64,000 bases of DNA. It comes from Eudorina sp. 2006-703-Eu-15 (taxonomy: Eukaryota; Chlorophyta; Chlorophyceae; Chlamydomonadales; Volvocaceae). The DNA is taken from assembly GCA_003117195.1 (NCBI GenBank), contig BDSI01000066.1, forward strand, positions 62,001 through 126,000, given 5' to 3'. The position numbers and the translations under genes are program-made. Under the pieces are notes generated by a model. The model was not told the DNA's origin. It saw only the letters and a list, made by a program, of their open reading frames with translations, and made no database searches. Below are positions 14,066 to 25,628 of the stretch, in pieces; position 1 is the first letter of the stretch; each line of letters begins with the position of its first letter.

Positions 14066-16133
14066 GCTGCGGCCGCGCTCTTGTGTCACAGGCGGTGCGA
14101 ATGTAGGGTGCTCCTGCTTGCACTGCGTGTGGGCCCTACCTGGCCACGTGGAGAGGGATCTCTTGCAGTCTTACATGCCGAACGAGACGAACGGAACCCA
14201 GGGGAGAGTCTCAGCTTGATTTGGGATGGGCGGCTGTAGGGGCGAAAGTGCGCTCCACGATGGAGTGCATGATGGGAAGATGTCGTTGTGCATCGTACGG
14301 CCGGGGAATTTGGCTTGGGAGGGTGCATGACTTGAAGAAGTCGGACGACGGCGCGGGGGCGCGGCAGGGACGGGGCGGAGAGGACCGCGGGGGGAACCGC
14401 GGGCGATGGGGGTGGCATCGGCCCACACCTGGGGTCGCTCGGTGGCCCTGGCGGTGTTGTTGGCGGTGGCGGTGGCGAGGAGGAACGGGCGAACAGCCAC
14501 GGTGGCTGGGATGTTGCGGATCGTCCTCGAGCGATGCTGTGTGGACTCCTGACGTGGGGCAGGGGGGGCGGCGGAAAGCTGGGGTCTGGGAGGAAGCTGT
14601 TTGAGTCTTCGGTTGGGGGCTGGGGCGATGGGGGAGCTGGGGCGAGGTTCGGGACCCGGCGTCCGCCGCATGGCCTCCTTCAGTGGAGACATCCGTCAGC
14701 CGGTGCAGCCGGGGAGGGCGGGAAGGGGGGGAGGGGGCTTGAGGGCGGGTTTGCGACGTCGCATTTCAGCGGCGACATCGACCTCCTGGAGGACAGCTTT
14801 ATCCAGTCGGTGACGTTTTGCGGTTTCGCTATCGTAAGTGGACATAGGGGGGGAGGACGGAGAGGGTGGGGAGGGGCCGAGCCCCGTTGCTGAGCCCCGT
14901 GGCCGAACCCCGCAGCCGCCTAACCGAGTTGGGGTTTGGTGGAGAGACGATTCGGCCAGGCGTCCCCACCCGTTGGTCCGCCCAGCGATGCCGGACTAGT
15001 TGAACGAGGAAGGCCAACCATCGATTGGCTCCCCCCCCCAAGCTCAGCGGGGGTTTCGAAGGGGTCCTTTTTGAGCAACGGCGCAGTGCGCGTATCAAAG
15101 GGGGCCCGGGATGAGGGAGGACGGTCCTCGCTCCCATACCTGGCAGGACCGTGCACGTCCGATCGTCGGGGGCTGGTTGTTTCGTACGTCACCGTTGGAC
15201 CTCCCGATTGTTCCAATGATCCACCGGCCGGTGTTGCGTGGTAGGAGGATTACGGTCTCCGCCCCGCAAGCTGCAGCCCCTGGCACCCGGGGTGTTGCGG
15301 GTACGGTAGGTGGTACATCATTTGGTGTGCGGGGTAATTTGCCTCCACGGCGATGTCTCCACGGCGATGCACCGCTGGAGGCTGGAGTGGGGAAGGATTT
15401 GAGGACCGAGGAAGGGCTGAGGGAGCGCACCGGGGAAGCGGAGCAACGAACGTGAGCGTGCGGCGGCAGCATGCGTGTGTAGGGCCGAAGGGTGCTCGAA
15501 GGATGGCGAAGGGGTGGCGGCAGGGGGCCCGACGCCGAGCAGATTTGCGCCCTTCGGCGGCGTGACGTGGATGGCAGCGTGCTCTGCGGCATGCAGGACG
15601 CTGTGCACAGCCGCTGCCGCCGTGCGGTGACGATTGATGCGTCACAGTGTGAAGGCAACGCGGCCGTGAGGTTTCAAGATTGTGATGTTGGTGTGATGTC
15701 GGGGTGTGTGTGTGTGCATGGAAAGGACGTGATGGTAAGGGCAGCCGTGGAGCAATGGATTGGCTGGCTTGTGGCCCGTGTGTCGGCAGAGAGCTGGCCC
15801 TGCGTAGCTTCAATGACGTGGTTTCTTTCCGGAAAGAATTTTTGCAAACACGAGCTGCTCGTGAGACGGAGGTTGATGCTACGTGGTCTACGCCAAACTC
15901 ATACAGTACAAATCTTGGGTTTGCTCGTAGCTGTCATTTGTGCACACTTGCATACAAAACAGTAAGCCATGGCTTAGTCTGCCTAGCCGCGGCCGCCCTG
16001 GCACAGACGGGCTCGGGCAGGCATGTCAGACATCGCTCCCAGCGCCATTTCGTCGACAGTGTGGTGCACGCCGGCAAGAATGCAACGTGCCAGCAGTTGC
16101 CGTGGAAGTGTGCATCATAGGTTGAATGAATGA
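14066..16133. other. 3' flank of CR copy B, no confident gene
   Basis: Counterpart of 1787-3930. GC-rich; it contains a short TG run at 15704-15716 and several composition-driven open frames, none with a recognised domain. Confidence 0.6.
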
Positions 16134-16481
16134 ATGAACGTTACAGCGGACCCCAAAGGGTTATCATTCAGGCGGTACATCCAACGGGGCGCTTCGCGCT
16201 TGCTTAAACGTTGTACGGCATTTTGTGGAACTAGACTCGAGGTAGACGCAGGGCTGGACACTGTAGCAAAGGCCAAGGCGATCATGGCCCTTGAGATTCC
16301 AGCCGATGAGATGCTCAGGGAGTTCCGCCGGCGGTTACTTGCTGATTGGGACCGCGAGGAAATAAAGGTTAGCCCGCGTGAGTTCCCCGAGTACACGGAG
16401 AACAGGGGGGACCAGGACAAGCCTGGGGTCACGGCGTGCAGGTACGCGCGTTGGATGGGGGTTGAGTACTCGGTAGGGTAG
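16134..16481 (+). CDS. Hypothetical 115-residue ORF of the duplicated unit (copy B)
   Basis: Same ORF as the one at 1439-1786, here on the plus strand, starting at the third ATG of a gaatgaatgaatg run. No recognised domain. It lies about 2.1 kb downstream of the CR copy B stop, on the same strand. Confidence 0.3.
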   Translation: MNVTADPKGLSFRRYIQRGASRLLKRCTAFCGTRLEVDAGLDTVAKAKAIMALEIPADEMLREFRRRLLADWDREEIKVSPREFPEYTENRGDQDKPGVTACRYARWMGVEYSVG

Positions 16482-17080
16482 ATGATCATAAGTCGAAGCT
16501 GGAGCACATAGCGACGTGCATGCCACGTAGGCACCATACCGCACTGATGCGTTTTCGGCTAGGGAGTTGGCATCTCGATGTTTCGAGGTTTGCGAGGCAC
16601 CCGGGGCGTAGGGCCAAGATCGGAGCGCACGTGCCGGGTCTGCGAGGGGGGCGCCGTAGAAGCCGGACGCACCCCCGACTGGACTCCTAGGAATGGCCAA
16701 CTGCCTCCCTGGAGTCCGCAACCAACTTGCTTCCATCTTGCGCGCATGCCCACAGCAAGAGTAACAAGAGATATCTTTGTATCGATTTAGTTGTGTGCGC
16801 ATTTAAGGCGCCCAGAAACTGTGGTCAACCCGGCCACTTTGTCATGCTTGGGCGCGACACCTCGCGCACATACCTCATATCCAGGGCTCGGGCCGAAACG
16901 TAAACCTGCCGAAACGTAAACCTGCCGAAACCAGTTTCGGTGTTTCCGACGAAGAGGTCCTGGTTCTGCGGAAAGGCCGAAACCTGTTTCGGCCCCTTTC
17001 GGCTTGTGCTGTACCGCGGAACCTACTTTTTCTTATTTCAAAGGCTACGCGCGTTATGGAGAGCTGCGAAACTAATGTTA

Positions 17081-17616
17081 TGGCGGATTTCATTTCAAAT
17101 GTCCATTTTCTGAACGCGTTTCGGACCGTATCGTACGAAGCGAGGTTAACGAGGTTAACGAGGTTAACGGGGTTTACGTACGGTTCTGGAGCCCGCGGGA
17201 GCGCCCCAGCAGCAGCAAACGCTGTCTTTTTCCAATTTGGCATGTTGAAGGAGAATCCCTGAACTCGCTACTCGCGAAACCTCGCGACCAATTTTGCATT
17301 GACATTTAGCTTTGGCGCGTAGAATACATAAACCTGTCTGTCGTGGGCATTACAGCTTCTAGCGCGATATTGAGATGGAAGGGCAAATTCCTGGATGGAA
17401 CACCGGCGGGGCGTCTTTGGATGACGGCGAGCGGCCTGCGAAGAGGAGGTCTCGACCGGACCTTGCTCAGCGCAAAATCTGCCCCGACTGCCAACAATAT
17501 TATGGAGTCGGAGGCGAGACCCAGCACTACCGCAGCAAGAAGTGCATAGCACAGCGTTTGGCCGGTGGTAAGCGCTACGAAGTCGTGTGCGCCGTTCCCC
17601 CTTGCGTCACGACCGC
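17081..17616 (+). repeat. Left 536 bp terminal inverted repeat of the nested element
   Basis: Reverse complement of 19284-19819; the match ends at cacgaccgc. It includes a short gaggttaac tandem triplet (near 17140-17170) and an ATG ORF at 17375 encoding a C-x2-C-x11-H-x5-C motif. The open frame continues beyond the repeat to 17812 with unrelated sequence. Confidence 0.95.
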
Positions 17617-18124
17617 AATAATTGCATTATGCTTGCAGGACTTGACGTCGGACACATGCCCGTACATGTCCGTGATCAATCTCAGTAACAATGCCAGTTA
17701 CGTCCTAACCAACAATAACACGCCACCACTCTGTTGCTTGGTTCCGTCCCTGACCCAGTACTATGACCCGCTCCAAGCTGGCGGCGAGGGCGTGTTGGGA
17801 TCCACCTGCTAAAGCGGAGCTGGATGAGCTGGATGAGCTGCGTACGGCCTGCTGAAGGCCATGGACGTTGACGTGCAGTGAATTTGCCGAGGGGTTTCGT
17901 TCTGCCTAACCGTGCACGCGTGCGTCCTGACTGTGGCGAGGGCAGGAATAATCGGCTGAGCTGTGTACGGCCTGCTGAAGGCCATGAATGAAACAGAGGA
18001 GCTGCATCAATACGCGTTACAATGCCAGATTGACTTGACACGCAAGTAATACATAACTAGACACAGCATGTAAGCCGCTCCCTGAATGTACAGCAGATGC
18101 CACCCCTCAACTCAAGCCAACAAA

Positions 18125-19525
18125 TTACAGCTCAAAGGAGTACGGCCGACCGGGAGTGTTTATGATGAAATTCCTGCACTTGTCACCCTGGCTAGCATCA
18201 TCCAAAGCCAGGCCAATCGCTTCGGTTGCAGGGATCTCTTTGAGGTCGCGTGCATGCGTCCGCAGGTATTGCTTCACAATCCCGAACACCTTCTCAATGG
18301 GGTTGAACTGCGGTGAGTATGGGGGGATGTATTTGACTTCGCAGCCAATGAACTCCGCCCAATCCTTGAGCCAGTCCTTGGAGTGGATGCGGCAGTTATC
18401 CATCACCAGCACCGAGTGATCTGATGGCCACTGGCCCATCTTGGACGTCTGCAGGAGGTAAACAGTGTCAGGCTCTTGCCAGCAACACCTGCTTGAGATG
18501 CCACATGCAGAACAAGCGAACTAACCCACCAGATGGTCAATTATGAAGGTCTTGAAGGCGTCAGCATCAGCTGCCCCCTCAAACGTCCAGGCAGCTATGA
18601 TGCCCTTGCACGACATCGCGGCAATGGTCGTGTACCGCCGGCCTCGTACGAAGATGCTGGATACCTTTGACTTGTAGCCACGGGGTACCCATGCATACTT
18701 CGCGTTGGTCGTGCGGTTGTCCTGCGAGGAACATTGCCCAAATCGTCATACATGCAGGGTCATGCTGTCGTGTGTGTGACATACGGGTACCTACCACGTA
18801 GACCTCGTCGAGGAAAACCCAGTCCTGCAGTCCGATGCCCGACTGGCAGCAGTACTCCACCCATTGCCGCTGCTGCCCGGGATCCGCTTCATATGCGCGG
18901 TTGGTGACCCGCACGCGTACCATTCCCATCTCGTGAAGAGCGCGACAGACATCCAGCGCGCTGTAATGCCCATGATGGACATCTGCGTCGATGCAAAGGG
19001 CCGCTGCGATGTCCTGAAGGCGCGAGGTCTCGAGGCGATCCACCACATCGACGAGCAGCTTCCAGGCCGTCTATGATCCGTTGAGCTACAAACACACGGT
19101 GCAAAGAGTCAGCGATCTTTGGCATGCAAGGACATACTGCGCCCGATGCATACCGGAAACATAATCCGACCCAGGCAATAACGGAGTCCTTACCTCGGAC
19201 TCCAAGAGCTGTGCGATTTTTTTTATTCATCTGAAGGTAAGCAGCAATCCCTGGGGGACATGATCGAGACTCTGTGTCATATCGCGGTCGTGACGCAAGG
19301 GGGAACGGCGCACACGACTTCGTAGCGCTTACCACCGGCCAAACGCTGTGCTATGCACTTCTTGCTGCGGTAGTGCTGGGTCTCGCCTCCGACTCCATAA
19401 TATTGTTGGCAGTCGGGGCAGATTTTGCGCTGAGCAAGGTCCGGTCGAGACCTCCTCTTCGCAGGCCGCTCGCCGTCATCCAAAGACGCCCCGCCGGTGT
19501 TCCATCCAGGAATTTGCCCTTCCAT
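18125..19525 (-). CDS. DD34E transposase of the nested Tc1/mariner-type element
   Basis: The three 3' exons are clear and phase-compatible: about 18795-19057, 18530-18721 and 18125-18448. They carry the catalytic triad: Asp in WVFLDEVYV, Asp in LVMDNCRIH and Glu in PPYSPQFNPIE. Thirty-four residues separate the last two, the DD34E spacing of Tc1/IS630 (DDE_3) transposases. Upstream of the first Asp is a helix-turn-helix-like stretch (RALHEMGMVRVRV). A zinc-finger exon with C-x2-C-x11-H-x5-C starts at ATG 19525 (to 19333) and joins in phase to 19194-19250. The link from there to the catalytic exons is not resolved: the open frame shifts near 19055, so an exon is missed or the gene is broken. 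Confidence 0.75.
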
Positions 19526-19819
19526 CTCAATATCGCGCTAGAAGCTGTAATGCCCACGACAGACAGGTTTATGTATTCTACGCGCCAAAGCTAAATGTCA
19601 ATGCAAAATTGGTCGCGAGGTTTCGCGAGTAGCGAGTTCAGGGATTCTCCTTCAACATGCCAAATTGGAAAAAGACAGCGTTTGCTGCTGCTGGGGCGCT
19701 CCCGCGGGCTCCAGAACCGTACGTAAACCCCGTTAACCTCGTTAACCTCGTTAACCTCGCTTCGTACGATACGGTCCGAAACGCGTTCAGAAAATGGACA
19801 TTTGAAATGAAATCCGCCA
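19284..19819 (-). repeat. Right 536 bp terminal inverted repeat of the nested element
   Basis: Mirror of 17081-17616. On this side the zinc-finger exon (minus strand, ATG at 19525, donor after 19333) reads towards the transposase, so this repeat is the likely promoter end of the transposase gene. Confidence 0.95.
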
Positions 19820-19834
19820 TAAATAAACATAGAA

Positions 19835-20164
19835 GTGTCTGCGACAACTTCCGCTCTGAGCGGCGGGGACTCTGAGCCAGTCAAAAATAAGGGCGGAAGG
19901 CCCTCTGATCAGGCCGTCTGGGCTCACTATGAGAAAAAGGAGTACAACTCAAAGTCTAAGAACTGGACAGTCGTCTGCAACTACTGCCGGACCGAGTCAA
20001 AGCAAGGGCGCCTTCAGGAGATGCGCATCCTGCGGTCTAGTGTTGGGCCAGCGTCGACTGGTCGTGGTATCGTGTCACTAGGTGTGAAGCAAAGCGTACG
20101 CAAGAAAGATGCTAATAAGGAGAGAAATGCAGGACAGATCTTCTGGCCCGGCGGTAACGTGTAA
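19835..20164 (+). pseudogene. BED-finger ORF of hAT-2, start codon lost
   Basis: Same 109-codon frame as 528-857, but the initiating ATG reads GTG here (19835-19837). The nested element lies only 15 bp upstream and separates it from the left end of hAT. The frame is otherwise open. It is probably not translated from this position. Confidence 0.65.
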
Positions 20165-20561
20165 GGAGAGGAATGCCGCAGCCCCCCCCTTTGGGCAGTC
20201 CCTCCCCCTTTGGGCCCCGTTCTACCCCACCATTGCACCTCACGGCTTCATCACACAGCCAGCGGATAAGCCTGTAAGCTTCTCCTCAGCATTTCACACC
20301 GGTTGCACTTCGGAAGATTCAGGGGATGCACCTTAGCCGGTAACAGTAAAGTGATCCAAGGGTGCATTACAGCACGTCCCAGATGCGCCACGGCACGTAG
20401 GGCCCACTAGAAACGATGTTATAGCATGCACGTCATTAATTACAGCATTTTGAGGTTTCCGATGGTTTCCGTAGGTTTCGCGAGGTTTCGCAGGAGGGTC
20501 CAGAAATCGGAAACTATTTCGGTATTGGCAGTACGGTTTCGGCCCGAGCCCTGCTCATATC

Positions 20562-22308
20562 ACAACTTTACATTAGGAGGTTTGTTGTATCCTTTAGGAG
20601 GTTTGTATAACCTAAATTACACAAAGATATACATTAGGAAAACTGATACCACAAATCGGACGCCAAGCACGTCGATGGCACCCGCGCGCTAGCCGGGAAA
20701 GAACCAGCATCTTGGTATTTTGTTAACGATAGCAGACATATATGATGCTGGGCCCAAGCGGTTATGGACACGATGGCGACAGCGAGAGCGATGATGGTGA
20801 CGACCTGGTGCCCTATGACGCCTGTGGATACGACGACGCAGATTACGCACCACAGGACGACTGCAGACCCCAAAATGTAAGACTTGGATAGCAGCGAAGG
20901 GCCATTGGTCGCCACCGGGAGTGCTCGTGTGACCGCACGCTCGCCTCCGTAAGAGCCAACCCAGCCGCCGCCCCCCGCCCCCTTTCCCTCGCCAGCAGTC
21001 GCCGCCCCCTGCACGAGACCACACACCACCACCTCGGTTGAGCGGGTTCTTTTCCTAAACACACCACCTCACCTCCCCCCTCACCTCACCAAGAGGTCCC
21101 GGACAAGCCACCCGGCCGCACGGAGCCAGATCGCGATGGGATGGGACGGGCCCAGTTCCGCCGCACCTCCGCACACACCCCAACCTCAAGACCCTCAGCC
21201 CCTGCCGTGTACGGAACCGCCCCAGGCACCATAAGGCCCTCTCACATCAGCGCCGGCAACGTCTGCACCAGCCACGCCCCCAGGGTCGCATCCACCACGT
21301 CCAACCCCGCGTCCGGGTTCAGCAGCGCCTCCAGCCGGCTCAGGAAAGCCACGTCCAGCGTCGGCCGCACAGCCCCCACCAGCGGCGGCTCGCCGGCGTC
21401 GCCGCCGCCGCTCAGCATGCTGTCCAGGCCGCTGGCGGCGGCGCTGCTGCTGCCGTCCTCCGACTGCCGTGGTACGGCACTCAGCAGCTTCTCAGCGGCA
21501 CGGAGGAGATCCGACAGCTCCGAAACCGACGGCGCCGCGTACCCCAGGAGGTCCGTCGGCGCCTTGGGCTTCTCCAGACGGCTTCGGAGCTGCTTGACAC
21601 GCCGCTGCAGCTCCCGTACAGCCCGTACGGAAAACGTCACCTCGCCGCACTGCGGCCCCGGCGTGCCATCGTTCGCCGGTGACGCGATGACGTACAGCAG
21701 CGACGCGTACGACTCGACAGGTTGCAGGCCCAGCAGCTGCGCCTCCGTCGGTGTGGCGGCGGCGGTGCCGCCGCCGCCGCCGGGGCTGCCGGCCGCCGCC
21801 GCCGCCGCCGCCGGCGGCAGCAGCATCTCGCCGTCGGCGACCCAGGAACGCGACTCCTGCCAGCACCCATCCTGGCAGTGCCACTGCGCCAGCACACACC
21901 CTTCCGGCGCCGCGTCCGCCGGCGGCGTCGGCGGCGGCAGCGGCGGCTCCGCAAAGCACGCGTCCATGCCGTACTTGGCGCACGCGTAGCGCAGCGCGGC
22001 GTGCAGCGCCGCCACCTTGGCCTGCGCGCGCGCTCGGATGCCGCCACTGACCGGCAGCCCGTCCACGGAGCGCAGCAGGCCCCCCAGCAGACACACCACC
22101 ATGCGTGCGTCGGCGACGTTGGCGCCGGGGTTGCGTCTGGCGTCCGCCGCGAAGCGCGCCTCCTGGCCCTTGACGTGCGTGACGGCCCAGTCGGGCAGCT
22201 GCGACGCCGCCACGGGCGCCAGCGCGTGTGCGGACAGCAGCACGAGGTCCTGCTTGGCGGCGGCGGCGTGGGCGGCGCGCAGGCACACCGCCGCGCTGCG
22301 GGCGTCCC
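20562..22308 (-). pseudogene. CFAP54: CFAP54 3'-end fragment 2, with 3' flank
   Basis: Matches 36412-38157, that is the CFAP54 3' flank, the stop codon and about 350 C-terminal codons (open frame 21242-22288). It has a 9 bp in-frame deletion near 22107 (loss of three codons) and scattered single-base changes. Homology stops abruptly at gcgggcgtcc (22308), where unrelated sequence leading into the DFR-like gene begins. It has no acceptor or start of its own. It continues unit B, so the duplicated block covered CR gene, spacer and CFAP54 end together. Confidence 0.9.
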
Positions 22309-22631
22309 AGAGATGGGCAAGACCCGAGGTGATGGGCCCCTAGGGGTTGACCGCTAGAGGTGCGGCAGATAGGGGGTGGCGTGTACGGCTTGGTGTAGGG
22401 TGGGGCGGGGTGGGAGAGATACGTGGTCACGGAAGCAACACGGGCGGGTCGGCTGACAGCAGCTGCAGCGCAACCCCCTCCTGGACCTGGCCGGGCAAGT
22501 GCACGCCCCTCCACCCTCGAAAAACCCTTCACCCTGAATCCTCCACCCACCCGACCTCCAATCGCCCCCCCCCCCCACACACCTGCCCTCCGCCGCATGT
22601 CACGCACTCCAGTCCTGCCTGCCTTAATAAC

Positions 22632-25628
22632 ACACCTGCCCTCCGCCGCGGGGTGCACCATCGCCAGGCAGTGCGCGGCCGCCACATCGCGGACGTCCAC
22701 CATCCCGAAGCCCAGCACCGGACACGCGGGGTGGGCCTTACCCGCCAGGATGTTGCGGATCATGTTGATCTGGGTGGGCCGGGGAGGGGTCCGGGGAGGG
22801 GTCCGGGGAGGGGTCCGGGGAGGGGTCCGGGGAGGGGTCCGGGGAGGGGTCCGGGGAGGGGTCCGGGGAGGGGTCCGGGGAGGGGTCCGGGGAGCCGCGG
22901 ATCTGACGGATGTGAGAGGAAGTGAAGAGCTCCTCCACCCTGGGTGGGCTCAACAAGAACCCGTGACGTCCACGACCTACCAAGTGCGACCATGCAGCTT
23001 CACGGGCCCCTGGTGGGCCCGACATGATGGAGCACAGCCCGGAAGCGTCTCAGCCGAAATACACATAGACGGTGTCGCCAAGCTATCGGGACGCCCTTCC
23101 ACATCACATGAGCCACTTCCGCGCGATGGTGTCGGGCAGGTGCCGTGTGTGCCCCATACACACCCACACCACCACGGACACGGCATCTACAGAGCCGTGG
23201 ACCCGTGGAGTCCCAACATGACCCAACCAGCTGCCGAAAGTCGACCCGTGAGCCATCCACCAACCCGTGAGCCATCCACCGACTCGCCGTCGCTGCGGCT
23301 GCTCAGCGGCGGCCCCATGATGACTGCCGGGTTGATGGCCACCAGCTGCCATCGCTCCTGCGCCTTGGCAATCTCCCAGGCCTTCTCTTCCGCGAGCTTC
23401 TTGCTGTAATAGTACGGCAACACGGTTTCGGAGGCGGTGGGATTCCTGCGGGGGACCGAGCGGCAGCCAGCCACAAGCAGCAGCGGCAGCAGGGCGGCCT
23501 GTCAAGACTCCGAGCGGGTGCCCCGCGGGGTCGTCGGATCCACCGGACAAGCCCACCAGGAGAGGCATCCCCCGGGAACCACATTCCCTGGAAGGAAGGG
23601 GGCGCCCGCCAAGACGCCAAGTGGCAGCAATGCCGTACAATGCAAGGGGCCGCAGCGCAGTGCAGTGCTCCTGAGCCGCAGCCGGAGCCTCGCCTCGCCG
23701 AGCCCGCACAGGCCGCTAGTGGGGTATCATGTCACGTCACGTCACGTCACGCCGCCTCAAGCGCCACGCCCACACACATCAGCACCAGGCAGCCCCAGGG
23801 CCGCCAGTCGCGGGTCCACCGGGGGGTCGGAAGACACGGCAGAGTCCGCCTGAACGTCCGTCCTGCGCCGTGCGCCCCCAACCCGACCTGCGATCCCTTC
23901 CCCAGCGTCCCTTCCTGATTCCCAGGTATACACGCACCGGGCGCACACACAGTCGCAAAACACACCGTTAGGATCCCGGTTGTTTCCCATCTAAAACGCC
24001 TGTCAGTACGTTCCCATCTAAAACGCCTGTCAGTACGGAAGCATCTTATCTTGCGGCTAAGCTCGCCAACAACAAACGCGCACGCGGGCCGTCTCTCCTC
24101 TAAACACACGCACGCTTACCATGGTCATGCGTATACGGACAACCCGTTTGGCACGGGCGGGTTTCTACGCCCCGCCCCAGGCCCCCCACACACGCACACA
24201 CCAGTCCGCCTCGGTGTACACGTGGTCCAGGCCTCGCTCCGAGGGGTTGCCGTATATGGCGGCGCATGAGCTGGTCATGACGACCCGCTTGACGGTGGGG
24301 GTGCGGTTGACGGCGCCTGCGGCCCGAAGAGCCCGGTGGATGGGGGGTTGGGCGGGTGGGTGGGTGAGTGCGGTGGGCGAATGTGAAAGGATTATATGGA
24401 TATCGCCTCGCTGCCGCAGCAAAGATGGGTCCGTTGTGAGGTCGGGGTACGGGGTTGAGGTGAGGATGAGCCCGCCAGGGGCCAGGAGGGGCCAACGCCA
24501 ACGCCAATGTCGCGGGCAGGAACTGCGAACTGCGCAAGGTGACGCACGAGCGTGGCCTCGGGCTCACCCAGAACGTGCTCCGTCCCCTTGACCGCGGGGT
24601 CAATCAACTTGGTGCGGGTCTCGGAAGGCTTCACGTTGTTCATGTACGGCGAGGCGGTGTGGATGACGTACTCGCAGCCGCGCATGGCCTCCTCGAAGCT
24701 GTAGGGTGGCGGGATGCGACCCCCGGGGGGCGCACGTATGCGGTCGGGATTGCGTCAGCGTCCAAAGAACCCCGCCCGAAGCGCAAGGCGGGACGAACGA
24801 TCTCCTGCTGCTGCTCATTGCTGCTGCTGCTGCAGCTGCTGCAGCTGCGCCTTGGGAGCCGCATCCCCACGAGGCAGCTTCCGCGCGGCAGCGCGACCAT
24901 GGATGGGATCCGGCCCTCCGGGGGAAGGAGCGCTGCACTGCGTTGTCGGAGTGTCCGGCCGCCAGGGACGCGATGGCGGCCCGGCCATGGGCTTCGGAAG
25001 GATGACAGCCCCCGGGGACTGCTGAGGGGGCCCCCCACGGATGCAGCACCGCGCAGGTCCGCGGGCGGAGGGGGTGAGGTGGACTGAGGGACCAGCCAAG
25101 CTGCCAGCCCGGCCCAACAACCCAACATGAAGGGTGCTGCGCTGCCGCCGGGAGTTGACGCTTCCATCAGACCATCACCCCCTTCAGGGCGTCTCCCCGG
25201 CACCTTTTAAGGACCTACGGAGGGCCCGGGGGAGGCTCCGCTCACCCATCAGGCAGCAGTTGAAAAGCCTAAGCCGCTCTGGCAAGGCGAGCAGGTGCGC
25301 GACCGTCTCCTGCTCATCGGGTGCGCGACAGGTGCCGTGGACGGTGTGGCCTGTCTCCAACAGCCGGGCCACGACGGGGCCTGTGCGAAAAGGGCGCGAT
25401 GCGGGGCGGTTTGCGTATGTGATTGTTCCTAAAAACTCGGAAAGCGTGCGTATTGACACAGACGTTAACTGCTCCTACAGGTGAGTCCACTGTTTTCCCT
25501 TCGCTAATACAAGGCTCAAGCCCGAAAGTCATACCGGCCATGTATCCTGTCACCCCCGTCACACAAACAGTCGTCAGCTGGTGGTCTTTCTCTTGGGGAT
25601 ATAGCGGCTGGAATGCGAGTTGGGACAT
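22632..25628 (-). pseudogene. DFR/cinnamoyl-CoA reductase-like gene, 3' truncated
   Basis: Pieces of an extended short-chain dehydrogenase occur in the right order on the minus strand. The ATG at 25628 begins an exon with the Rossmann motif VTGVTGYMAG (25535-25628), followed by ARLLETGHTVHGTCR (25246-25380). Then come FEEAMRGCEYVIHTASPY (about 24550-24690), VKRVVMTSSCAAIYG (near 24250-24330), the active site PYYYSKKLAEEKAW (near 23400) and VDVRDVAAAHCLAMVHP (near 22640-22720). These are the NADP-binding, TSS, YxxxK and RDVA motifs of dihydroflavonol reductase/cinnamoyl-CoA reductase relatives. The last exon or exons are missing: the CFAP54 fragment begins 320 bp downstream. One exon junction (25246 to 24690) does not fit in phase, so it may be decayed. 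Substrate unknown. Confidence 0.65.
22779..22890. repeat. 12 bp minisatellite (ccggggaggggt)n
   Basis: About nine head-to-tail copies of ccggggaggggt in a putative intron of the DFR-like gene, directly upstream (minus strand) of the exon starting INMIRNILAG. Confidence 0.95.

Larger units (their letters stand above)
11307..16881 (+). repeat. Duplicated unit, copy B (left part)
   Basis: Direct repeat of 30928-36410 and inverted repeat of 6612-1. Homology with copy C starts at tagcacacgtgcgag (11307/30928), inside CR intron 1. It is interrupted by the hAT-2 element at 16882 and resumes at 20562. Copy B keeps about 90 bp near 14590-14680 that copy C lost, and 16 bp near 16505 also missing from C. 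Confidence 0.9.
17081..19819 (-). mobile_element. Nested Tc1/mariner-IS630-type transposon with 536 bp TIRs
   Basis: The element starts TGGCGGATTTCATTTC and ends with its complement. It is flanked by TA on both sides (17079-17080 and 19820-19821), and hAT-1 shows the single TA empty site at the matching place. TA duplication plus a DD34E transposase on the minus strand places it in the Tc1/mariner-IS630 group. The inverted repeats are unusually long and appear identical along their length. Each contains a complete copy of a zinc-finger first exon. The element looks recently active and possibly autonomous. Confidence 0.92.
16882..20553 (+). mobile_element. hAT transposon copy 2 carrying a nested element
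   Basis: It has the same 18 bp inverted termini as hAT-1 and is flanked by the 8 bp duplication CTCATATC (16874-16881 and 20554-20561). The sister loci in copies A (near 100-112, reverse) and C (near 36402-36412) are empty. Removing the nested 2739 bp element and its duplicated TA leaves 931 bp, exactly hAT-1 minus a 5 bp difference (tgcga) beside the nested insertion point. It is therefore a recent sister of hAT-1, later invaded by a Tc1/mariner-type element. Confidence 0.95.

Noticed and set aside
16882..20553. One single large transposon of 3.7 kb
   Set aside because: The internal 2739 bp has its own long inverted repeats and TA duplication, and hAT-1 shows the uninterrupted form.
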